DNA of 5,118 nucleotides from an uncultured Phascolarctobacterium sp. (GTDB taxonomy: Bacteria; Bacillota; Negativicutes; Acidaminococcales; Acidaminococcaceae). Made by a program: the position numbers and the translations under genes. The DNA is taken from the NCBI GenBank assembly GCA_937906915.1, contig CALCUU010000071.1, positions 1-5,118 on the forward strand, read 5' to 3'. Positions 1 through 4,656 of this stretch are shown one piece after another (the stretch's first letter is position 1; every line of letters begins with the position of its first letter). The notes under the pieces are model-generated. The model did no database searches, was not told where the DNA came from, and saw only the letters and a list, made by a program, of their open reading frames with translations.

Positions 1-691
1 AAGCTGCATTAACCCTCGTGAGTTCACCACTGATAAGCACCGCACCGTTGATGATACTCCCTTTGGCGGTGGGGCAGGCATGGTTTTGAAACCGGAGCCT
101 ATGGTAGCAGCAATCCGCAAGGCGAAGGAAGCGTTGCCCAACGCTCGCGTTATTGCCATGTGTCCGGGCGGACGCACCTTGAAGCAAAGCATTGTGGAGG
201 AATACGCTCATTGCGGGCAGGATATAATTTTCGTATGTGGTCATTACGAAGGCTTTGACGAGCGCATCTTTAACTGGGTGGACGAAAAGCTTTCCATTGG
301 TGATTACGTGCTTACCGGCGGCGAGATGCCTGCGCTGATTATTATGGACGCAGTTAGCCGCTTTATCCCCGGTGTTTTGGGTAAGCTTGCCAGTGCGGAG
401 GAAGACTCCTTTAGCACGGGAATGCTTGAGTATCCCCAATACACCCGTCCTGTAGATTTTGAAGGCTTGGTGGTGCCGGAGGTTTTACGCAATGGCAACC
501 GCGCACTTATCAATCGCTGGCGCAGGAAAAAATCCTTGAAGGCGACCTACAAACTTCGTCCTGATTTGCTTCCTCAAGAGGTAATTGATGCCATTCACGG
601 CAAGGTGCCTCGTGATATGAAGAAGGACGAGAAAAAGTTTTACGCCGAAGTAAGGGAAGAATTGGCTCAAGAAGCTATTGAAGGTGAATAA
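1..691 (+). CDS. trmD: tRNA (guanine-N1)-methyltransferase TrmD, 5'-truncated by window edge
   Basis: TrmD transfers a methyl group from S-adenosylmethionine to N1 of G37, next to the anticodon, in tRNAs that need it to prevent +1 frameshifting; it is a cytosolic homodimer. The reading frame is open from base 2, giving 229 visible residues before TAA at 689-691. The family is usually about 240-250 residues, so roughly 20-30 N-terminal residues lie outside the window. Visible signatures are the glycine-rich FGGGAGMVLKPEP segment (about 62-100), CGHYEGFDER (236-265), SIGDYVLTGGE (293-325), which forms part of the trefoil-knot SAM site, and EDSF...EYPQYTRP (about 400-450). The C-terminal part contains the basic RRKKSLKATYKLRPDLL stretch of the tRNA-binding domain. 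An in-frame ATG at base 80 is internal, because conserved TrmD residues (FTTDKHRTVDD) are encoded upstream of it. The next gene starts 1 bp after the stop, so the two are very likely cotranscribed. Confidence 0.97.
   Translation, partial: SCINPREFTTDKHRTVDDTPFGGGAGMVLKPEPMVAAIRKAKEALPNARVIAMCPGGRTLKQSIVEEYAHCGQDIIFVCGHYEGFDERIFNWVDEKLSIGDYVLTGGEMPALIIMDAVSRFIPGVLGKLASAEEDSFSTGMLEYPQYTRPVDFEGLVVPEVLRNGNRALINRWRRKKSLKATYKLRPDLLPQEVIDAIHGKVPRDMKKDEKKFYAEVREELAQEAIEGE
680..687 (+). promoter_or_regulatory. Ribosome binding site for the SPOUT methyltransferase gene
   Basis: GAAGGTGA lies inside the last codons of trmD, 5 nt upstream of the ATG at 693. This decides the start: an in-frame TTG at 678 would add five residues, but it overlaps this site and has no better one upstream. 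The arrangement suggests translational coupling to trmD. Confidence 0.6.
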
Positions 692-692
692 A

Positions 693-1268
693 ATGGCTGA
701 GCTCTATGTAGGCCTTGTTCATTATCCAATTTATAATAAGCGCATGCACGTTATTGCAGGCGCTGTAACTAATTTTGACATTCACGATATTTCTCGCACT
801 TGTCGTACTTATGATGTAAAACGTTACTACATCATCCATCCCTTAGATGTGCAACGTGACATCATCAAGAAGATTATCGGCTACTGGCAAGAGGGTTACG
901 GTAGAACCTACAACCCTGACCGTAGCAATGCTCTCGACATTGTGTGCTGGCAGGCTGATATCGAAGCTGCTGCTTTGGACATTGAAGCTCAAACCGGCAA
1001 GCGTCCCTACATCGTAACTACTGATGCGAGAATTTATCCCAACACAGTTTCCTACGGCTTTATGCGTAAGCAACTGCAAGAAGGCGACAGACCAATCCTT
1101 TTGCTTTTTGGTACAGGCTTTGGTATCGAGGCAGAGACCATGAGCAAATTTGATTATATCTTGGAGCCAATCTACGGTGCTTGCGACTATAATCACCTGT
1201 GTGTGCGCAGTGCTGCGGCTATAATCTTAGACCGCTTGGCAGGCGAAGCCTGGTGGGAAAAAGTGTAG
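693..1268 (+). CDS. SPOUT-family RNA methyltransferase (COG4752 / Tm1570-like)
   Basis: The 191-residue product is a SAM-dependent methyltransferase of the knotted SPOUT fold, resembling the Thermotoga Tm1570 group. Visible signatures are the N-terminal LYVGLVHYPIYNK (residues 4-16), a TNFDIHDISRTCRTYDV segment (26-42), LLFGTGFGIE (137-146), which looks like the SAM-binding glycine loop, and the diagnostic YNHLCVRSAAAIILDRL (166-182) that forms the knot region. Length fits the family. The RNA target cannot be read from the sequence. Its position directly after trmD suggests tRNA; from memory, some bacteria fuse this domain to TrmD, which would support that, but I cannot check it here. The ATG at 693 is 1 bp after the trmD stop. 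No terminator is visible between its stop (1266-1268) and the rplS promoter, so some read-through into rplS is possible. Confidence 0.9.
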   Translation: MAELYVGLVHYPIYNKRMHVIAGAVTNFDIHDISRTCRTYDVKRYYIIHPLDVQRDIIKKIIGYWQEGYGRTYNPDRSNALDIVCWQADIEAAALDIEAQTGKRPYIVTTDARIYPNTVSYGFMRKQLQEGDRPILLLFGTGFGIEAETMSKFDYILEPIYGACDYNHLCVRSAAAIILDRLAGEAWWEKV

Positions 1269-1285
1269 AATTTCTGTTAACTTTT

Positions 1286-1304
1286 ATGCAAAATTTCATT
1301 GCAT
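1286..1304 (+). repeat. Short perfect inverted repeat covering the -35 box of rplS
   Basis: ATGCAA (1286-1291) and TTGCAT (1299-1304) are perfect 6-bp complements separated by 7 nt. The right arm is exactly the proposed -35 hexamer. It may be a small operator or a chance dyad in AT-rich sequence. It is too weak and GC-poor to be a convincing terminator for the upstream operon. Confidence 0.4.
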
Positions 1305-1327
1305 TATAAGTACATATATGGTACAAT
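1299..1327 (+). promoter_or_regulatory. Sigma-A/sigma70 promoter for rplS with extended -10
   Basis: TTGCAT at 1299-1304 matches 4 of 6 bases of the TTGACA consensus. A 17-nt spacer follows, then TACAAT at 1322-1327 (5 of 6 to TATAAT). TG at 1319-1320, one base before the -10 box, makes it an extended -10. The upstream 30 bp are very AT-rich and could act as an UP element, fitting a highly expressed ribosomal protein gene. Transcription would begin near 1334, leaving a leader of about 64 nt. Confidence 0.75.
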
Positions 1328-1333
1328 ACACGT

Positions 1334-1397
1334 TGTGTAATACGGACGGTCCGCTGTGGAGTTCGCACATGAACGTCTATGATTTTAGGAGGAAAAA
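1334..1397 (+). promoter_or_regulatory. Structured rplS 5' leader, probable L19 autoregulatory leader
   Basis: The leader before rplS can fold. An outer helix pairs GGACG (1344-1348) with CGTCT (1374-1378, one G-U pair). An inner helix pairs TGTG (1355-1358) with CACA (1366-1369) and has a 7-nt loop. In addition, GTTC in that loop (1361-1364) is complementary to GAAC just downstream (1371-1374), allowing a pseudoknot-like contact. A leader RNA family upstream of rplS is known in low-GC Gram-positive bacteria (Rfam L19_leader, thought to mediate feedback by L19). The position, size and two-helix form fit that family, but I have not matched the covariance model. The AGGAGG ribosome binding site at 1387-1392 lies 8 nt after the outer helix, so the fold could plausibly affect translation initiation. 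Confidence 0.6.
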
Positions 1398-1739
1398 ATG
1401 AACATTATTGAAGTATTGGAACAAGAACAACTCCGTTCTGACATTCCCGAATTCCGTGCAGGCGACACTGTAAAAGTTCACGCAAAAATCGTTGAAGGTA
1501 ACAGAGAACGTATCCAAGTATTTGAAGGCGTTGTAATTTCCCGTAGCGGTTCCGGCGTACGTGAAAACTTCACCGTTCGTCGTATTTCTTATGGTGTTGG
1601 CGTAGAAAGAACTTTCCCCGTTCACAGCCCGCGTATCGACAAAATCGAAGTGGCTCGTCGTGGTATCGTTCGTCGCGCTAAACTGTACTATCTGCGCAAC
1701 CTCACCGGTAAAGCAGCTCGTATCAGAGAACGCCGCTAA
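1398..1739 (+). CDS. rplS: 50S ribosomal protein L19
   Basis: L19 is a large-subunit protein located near the interface with the 30S subunit. The complete product is 113 residues, normal for the family. Conserved stretches include GDTVKVHAKIVEGNRERIQVFEGVVI (about 22-47), NFTVRRISYGVGVERTFPVHSPRIDKIEV (about 57-85) and a very basic C-terminus (RRGIVRRAKLYYLR, then AARIRERR). The start is certain: AGGAGG at 1387-1392 is a perfect Shine-Dalgarno 5 nt before ATG. The gene has its own promoter and structured leader upstream and a strong terminator 21 bp after the stop, so it appears to be transcribed alone. In many bacteria it is cotranscribed with rpsP-rimM-trmD; here a methyltransferase gene and a promoter lie between trmD and rplS. 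Confidence 0.98.
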   Translation: MNIIEVLEQEQLRSDIPEFRAGDTVKVHAKIVEGNRERIQVFEGVVISRSGSGVRENFTVRRISYGVGVERTFPVHSPRIDKIEVARRGIVRRAKLYYLRNLTGKAARIRERR

Positions 1740-1760
1740 TTTTAATTTTGTTCTTAATGG

Positions 1761-1788
1761 AAGGGACTGTAGTATTGCAGTCCCTTTT
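1761..1788 (+). terminator. Intrinsic terminator after rplS
   Basis: AAGGGACTG (1761-1769) pairs perfectly with CAGTCCCTT (1778-1786); U-G and A-U pairs can extend the stem to 11 bp around a 4-nt loop. The stem runs into TTTT (1785-1788) followed by an AT-rich stretch. It sits 21 bp after the rplS stop and should separate rplS from lepB. Confidence 0.9.
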
Positions 1789-1818
1789 ATTATTCTGGGT
1801 GTAATTTTTTTCTTTCTG

Positions 1819-1847
1819 CTGACTAGAGCAGGATTTTATGTTACAAT
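1819..1847 (+). promoter_or_regulatory. Promoter for lepB-ylqF with extended -10
   Basis: CTGACT at 1819-1824 (4 of 6 to TTGACA), a 17-nt spacer and TACAAT at 1842-1847 form a good sigma-A promoter. TG at 1839-1840 gives an extended -10. The -10 box and TG context are the same as in the rplS promoter. Transcription would start near 1854, about 34 nt before the lepB ATG, immediately downstream of the rplS terminator. Confidence 0.7.
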
Positions 1848-1872
1848 AGAAAACGAATTCTCTTAGTGCGTG

Positions 1873-1879
1873 AAAGGAG
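1873..1879 (+). promoter_or_regulatory. Ribosome binding site fixing the lepB start
   Basis: AAAGGAG lies 8 nt upstream of ATG 1888. An in-frame GTG at 1870 would place this site inside the coding sequence and lacks a site of its own, so ATG 1888 is preferred. Confidence 0.8.
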
Positions 1880-1887
1880 TGCTTATA

Positions 1888-2460
1888 ATGAGCAGCAAAA
1901 AGAAATCTTCTTGGCAAGATGCAGCCAGCGATTGGCTGATTTCCATTATAGTTGCAGTGGCGTTGGCTTTCTGCATTCGTACTTTCTTAGTTGAACCCTA
2001 TATGGTAGAAGGTTCTTCCATGTATCCTACCTTGAAACATCACGAACGCCTTATCGTTGATAAGCTCAGCTACTTTATCACTGACCCGAAAAAGGGCGAG
2101 ATTGTAGTGTTCCGTTATCCTAAAGACGAAAGCCGTGACTTCATTAAACGTGTTATCGCTGTGGGTGGCGACACCATTGAAATGCAAAACGGCAAAGTAA
2201 TTGTCAACGGTGCTGAAATCGAAGAAGGCTACATCTATAAAAACGACCCCAAAGGTCCTAACATGTCCAATTATCGCAAATCCGTTGTACCCCAAGGTCA
2301 TATCTTCGTTTTGGGCGACAACCGCAATAATTCTGAGGACAGCCGTTATAAAGCTGTAGACTTCGTGCCTCATCGCCTTGTTAAAGGTAGAGCCCTCGTT
2401 GCTTTCTGGCCTTTGGACAGCTTCCGTATGATTAGCGCTGACGCAGGTAAACGCAAATGA
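1888..2460 (+). CDS. lepB: Signal peptidase I
   Basis: This membrane-bound serine protease cleaves signal peptides from Sec- and Tat-exported preproteins on the outer face of the cytoplasmic membrane. The 190-residue product has a lysine-rich cytoplasmic start (KKK at 4-6), one transmembrane segment at about 16-35 and then the periplasmic/extracellular catalytic domain. The S26-family boxes are intact: GSSMYPTL (42-49) with nucleophile Ser44, KKGEIVVFRYP (68-78), RDFIKRVIAVGGD (83-95) with general base Lys87, and GDNRNNSEDSR (143-153). The single membrane anchor and compact size are like Gram-positive-type signal peptidases rather than the two-anchor E. coli LepB. It has its own promoter, and its stop overlaps the ylqF start by 4 bp (ATGA), indicating translational coupling to a ribosome assembly GTPase. 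There is no sign of truncation. Confidence 0.97.
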   Translation: MSSKKKSSWQDAASDWLISIIVAVALAFCIRTFLVEPYMVEGSSMYPTLKHHERLIVDKLSYFITDPKKGEIVVFRYPKDESRDFIKRVIAVGGDTIEMQNGKVIVNGAEIEEGYIYKNDPKGPNMSNYRKSVVPQGHIFVLGDNRNNSEDSRYKAVDFVPHRLVKGRALVAFWPLDSFRMISADAGKRK

Positions 2461-3317
2461 TGATTGAAGATTTTAAAATTCAGTGGTTCCCCGGTCATAT
2501 GACTAAGGCGAAGCGCATGATGGAAAGCCAAATTAAATTGGTTGACGTTGTTGTAGAAATGTTGGATGCCCGCATCCCTCGTTCCAGCACCAACCCCATG
2601 CTCATTAACGTCTTAGGTAACAAGCCCAAGGTAATTGCACTGAATAAAACAGATATGGCGGACAACGCTAAGACTGATTTGTGGATGCAGAAGCTGAAAA
2701 ATAGCGGCTTGCCTGTGTGCAAGGTTGACTGTGCGACAGGTAAGGGCGTGAAGCAGCTTATCAGCATGATTCAGGTAGCGGCGAAGCCCGTAATTGATAA
2801 ATGGCTGAAGAAGGGCGTGCGTAACCGCTCCGTCCGTGTAATGATTGTAGGTATTCCCAATGTGGGTAAATCCACTCTTATTAATCGACTAGTTGGCAAG
2901 AACAAGGTTGTTGCCGCTGATAAGCCTGGTGTTACCCGTGGCCAACAGTGGATTACCATTGCTAAAGGCTTGGAGCTTTTGGATACTCCGGGCGTGCTGT
3001 GGCCTAAGTTTGAAGACCCGGAAGTGGGCTTCTGCTTGGCGGCGACCGGTGCCATTAAAGAAGATGTTTTCGACAGGGAGCAAGCAACAGAATTACTAAT
3101 CGACCGACTGATGCAACGCTACCCCGAAGAATTAAAAACTAAATATGCAGTAGAATTTGAGAATAGTGATGACGTAAGGGCAGTTATAACGAAAATCGCG
3201 ACCTCTCGCGGCTGTATCAAAGCCGGCGGTGTTTTAGATTTGGATAGAGTTATTCAAACGGTATTAAGGGATTTTCGTTCAGGACGCTTGGGGCGTTTCA
3301 CACTGGACGAGCCCTAA
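2457..3317 (+). CDS. ylqF: Ribosome biogenesis GTPase YlqF/RbgA
   Basis: RbgA is a cytosolic GTPase that acts late in 50S subunit maturation; it is well studied in Bacillus subtilis (also named rbgA). The 286-residue product shows the circularly permuted motif order of this family: G4 NKTD (63-66) comes first, then G1 GIPNVGKS (132-139), a G2 threonine near Thr160 in GVTRG, and G3 DTPG (176-179). The N-terminal WFPGHMTKAKR (10-20) includes His14, equivalent to the catalytic histidine known as His9 in B. subtilis RbgA. The rest is a helical C-terminal domain, about 205-286, expected to contact rRNA. ATG 2457 overlaps the lepB stop; a second ATG follows at once at 2460. A weak AGG at 2445-2447 fits 2457 better, but coupling to lepB translation probably matters more. 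A terminator closes the unit 23 bp after the stop. Confidence 0.96.
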   Translation: MMIEDFKIQWFPGHMTKAKRMMESQIKLVDVVVEMLDARIPRSSTNPMLINVLGNKPKVIALNKTDMADNAKTDLWMQKLKNSGLPVCKVDCATGKGVKQLISMIQVAAKPVIDKWLKKGVRNRSVRVMIVGIPNVGKSTLINRLVGKNKVVAADKPGVTRGQQWITIAKGLELLDTPGVLWPKFEDPEVGFCLAATGAIKEDVFDREQATELLIDRLMQRYPEELKTKYAVEFENSDDVRAVITKIATSRGCIKAGGVLDLDRVIQTVLRDFRSGRLGRFTLDEP

Positions 3318-3340
3318 CAAGCTTTTAATTCTAACAATTC

Positions 3341-3369
3341 AAGCCGTCTGTTTTACCAGACGGCTTTTT
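3341..3369 (+). terminator. Intrinsic terminator after ylqF
   Basis: AAGCCGTCTG (3341-3350) pairs perfectly with CAGACGGCTT (3357-3366) around a 6-nt loop, and the stem runs into five T residues (3365-3369). This 10-bp GC-containing stem is a strong rho-independent terminator for the lepB-ylqF unit. Confidence 0.93.
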
Positions 3370-3370
3370 A

Positions 3371-3376
3371 TATAAA
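3371..3376 (+). promoter_or_regulatory. Weak candidate -10 box for rnhB
   Basis: TATAAA at 3371-3376 is the best -10-like hexamer between the terminator and rnhB. At 17-nt spacing the -35 would be CTGTTT, a poor match that lies inside the terminator hairpin. If it is used, transcription would start near 3383, at the beginning of the inverted repeats described next. No other convincing promoter is visible. Confidence 0.25.
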
Positions 3377-3381
3377 GACGC

Positions 3382-3444
3382 AGTACCCAAAAGTTTTAAA
3401 AGTGTCACAAGAGCAGTTGTTGGGGTACTTACAAAACTTTTAAA
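3382..3444 (+). repeat. Interleaved inverted repeats in the rnhB upstream region
   Basis: AGTACCC (3382-3388) is complementary to GGGTACT (3423-3429). TTTAAAAGT (3395-3403) is complementary to ACTTTTAAA (3436-3444). AAAAGTTTT (3389-3397) is also complementary to AAAACTTTT (3433-3441). The order of arms is A-B-A'-B', so the two helices interleave rather than nest. A small ACAA/TTGT hairpin (3407-3410 with 3417-3420) fits inside the first helix. The last arm ends directly before the rnhB ribosome binding site (3446-3452). It could be a leader RNA structure or paired protein-binding sites; function is unknown. Confidence 0.45.
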
Positions 3445-3460
3445 GAAAGGAGAAGAAAAA

Positions 3461-4291
3461 ATGACTATCAACCAAATCAAAGAAATTTTGTTGGGAGAGC
3501 CAACAGCAGACCAAATTGCAGAATTGTCTCAGGACAAGCGAGTAGCAGTACAAAAATTACTGCAAAGCTATCATAAGCGTGTTGAAAAAGCAGCTTTAGA
3601 AAAAGAACGCTTTTACAAGATGCTTAGCTATGAAAGGCAGTACTACGGCGACGGAGCCAAAGCTATTGCCGGTGTTGACGAAGCGGGGCGTGGTCCTTTG
3701 GCGGGGCCTTTAGTAATCGCCGCCGTAATTTTACCGCAAGATATTTTTATTAGTGGATTAAACGATTCCAAACAAATTTCCGCAAGTAAGCGTGATAAGC
3801 TTTACGAGCAAATTTTAGAGAAGGCTATTTCCATCAGCGTGAACATAGTTAGTGTAAGTAATATTGACGACCACAATATTTATCGCGCAACCCAGCTGGG
3901 AATGGCAGAAGTGTTGTTGAACCTAGACCTGCAGCCGGACGTAGCGCTAATAGACGCCATGCCCGTTGAAGCAGGTAACATAAAAACGGTTTCCATTGTA
4001 CATGGTGATGCCCTAAGCGCTTCCATAGCGGCGGCTTCCATTGTGGCAAAGGTTACTCGTGATAGAATAATGGAAAAATTGGCAGTCCTTTATCCAGCCT
4101 ACGGATTTGCTGGCAATAAGGGCTATGGCAGTAAAGAACATATGCAGGCCATTAAAATAGAAGGCGCAACTCAGTGGCACCGTCGCAGTTACGAGCCTGT
4201 TAAAAGCATGAATTTAGACGCAGTAAAGAAGCGGGATAATATTCTATATTCACCCTTAAAGGATGGATATGAATATGAACCGCAGAATTAA
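3461..4291 (+). CDS. rnhB: Ribonuclease HII
   Basis: RNase HII cuts RNA in RNA-DNA hybrids and starts removal of single ribonucleotides misincorporated into DNA. The complete product is 276 residues. The catalytic core has GVDEAGRGPLAGP (71-83) with acidic residues Asp73 and Glu74 and the GRG substrate-sensing motif, NDSK (101-104), Asp165 in LIDA, Asp183 in HGD, the following SASIAAASIVAKVTRD helix (186-201) and KGYGSKEH (220-227) with the junction-sensing tyrosine. The DEDD set is therefore complete. About 65 residues precede the core; the helical, charged extension starting TINQIKEIL resembles that of Bacillus RnhB, so it is normal for Bacillota rather than a fusion. AAAGGAG at 3446-3452, 8 nt before ATG, supports the start. 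The 3' end overlaps yraN, so this gene leads the rnhB-yraN-comM unit. Confidence 0.97.
   Translation: MTINQIKEILLGEPTADQIAELSQDKRVAVQKLLQSYHKRVEKAALEKERFYKMLSYERQYYGDGAKAIAGVDEAGRGPLAGPLVIAAVILPQDIFISGLNDSKQISASKRDKLYEQILEKAISISVNIVSVSNIDDHNIYRATQLGMAEVLLNLDLQPDVALIDAMPVEAGNIKTVSIVHGDALSASIAAASIVAKVTRDRIMEKLAVLYPAYGFAGNKGYGSKEHMQAIKIEGATQWHRRSYEPVKSMNLDAVKKRDNILYSPLKDGYEYEPQN
4258..4263 (+). promoter_or_regulatory. Ribosome binding site guiding the yraN start choice
   Basis: AAAGGA lies inside the end of rnhB. It overlaps the first possible ATG (4263), is 5 nt from ATG 4269 and 11 nt from ATG 4275. ATG 4269 is therefore the best-spaced start, though 4275 is not excluded. Confidence 0.5.
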
Positions 4292-4637
4292 ATTAGGCAA
4301 GTTTGGTGAAGATTTCGCCTGTGAATATTTAAAGCGACAAGGATACAGAATAGAGTTTAGAAACTTTCGTTGTCGTATAGGCGAGATTGATATCATAGCA
4401 GTAAAAGATAATGTTTTGTGCTTCATCGAAGTTAAAACCAGGAACACGACCACCTACGGTTTACCTCGTGAGGCAGTTAGTCTTACAAAGCAGAAAAAGA
4501 TTTATCGCTGTGCTGAACTTTATATGCAGTCTAAGGGTATAATTTTGAACATGCCGGTACTTTCTTTTGATGTTATTGAAATTATTATGGAAGGTACTGC
4601 GGTAAAAATGTTTCACCATTATCCGCATTGCTTTTAA
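4269..4637 (+). CDS. yraN: YraN family (UPF0102) nuclease-fold protein
   Basis: The product is 122 residues from the chosen ATG at 4269; ATGs at 4263 and 4275 are also in frame and differ by only two residues each way. The family has a restriction-endonuclease-like (PD-(D/E)XK) fold and no firmly established function; a role in DNA processing or recombination is inferred from the fold and from neighbours such as comM. Seen here are LGKFGEDFACEYLKRQGY (9-26), typical of the N-terminal helix, then GEIDIIA (38-44) with Asp41, and FIEVKTR (52-58), which supplies the Glu54-x-Lys56 pair of the nuclease motif. The putative active-site residues are therefore all present. The gene overlaps rnhB by 23 bp and is followed 19 bp later by comM, so the three are very likely cotranscribed. 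Confidence 0.9.
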   Translation: MNMNRRIKLGKFGEDFACEYLKRQGYRIEFRNFRCRIGEIDIIAVKDNVLCFIEVKTRNTTTYGLPREAVSLTKQKKIYRCAELYMQSKGIILNMPVLSFDVIEIIMEGTAVKMFHHYPHCF

Positions 4638-4640
4638 TAT

Positions 4641-4650
4641 AGAAGGAGAT
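4641..4650 (+). promoter_or_regulatory. Strong ribosome binding site for comM
   Basis: AGAAGGAGAT contains AAGGAG (4643-4648), 8 nt upstream of ATG 4657. It fixes the start and lets comM initiate independently of yraN, from which it is separated by 19 bp. Confidence 0.85.
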
Positions 4651-4656
4651 GCGAAT

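Noticed and set aside
80..82. ATG at 80 as the trmD start
   Set aside because: Upstream codons in the same frame encode conserved TrmD residues, so the gene extends beyond the left edge of the window.
843..1196. Minus-strand open frame of 117 codons opposite the SPOUT methyltransferase
   Set aside because: The plus-strand protein is clearly conserved here; the antisense frame has no recognisable domain and is a shadow.
1328..1338. Small hairpin ACAC-GTT-GTGT just after the rplS -10 box
   Set aside because: It straddles the predicted transcription start, has a 3-nt loop and 4-bp stem, and would not be fully present in the RNA.
1660..1866. Plus-strand open frame of 68 codons running from the end of rplS across the terminator
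   Set aside because: It begins inside rplS in another frame, has no ribosome binding site and runs through the terminator hairpin and the lepB promoter.
1987..2373. Minus-strand open frame of 128 codons opposite lepB
   Set aside because: It lies entirely within the well-supported signal peptidase gene and resembles no family I recognise.
3430..3435. TACAAA as a -10 box for rnhB
   Set aside because: There is no matching -35 at 16-18 nt spacing, and transcription would start only a few bases before the ribosome binding site.
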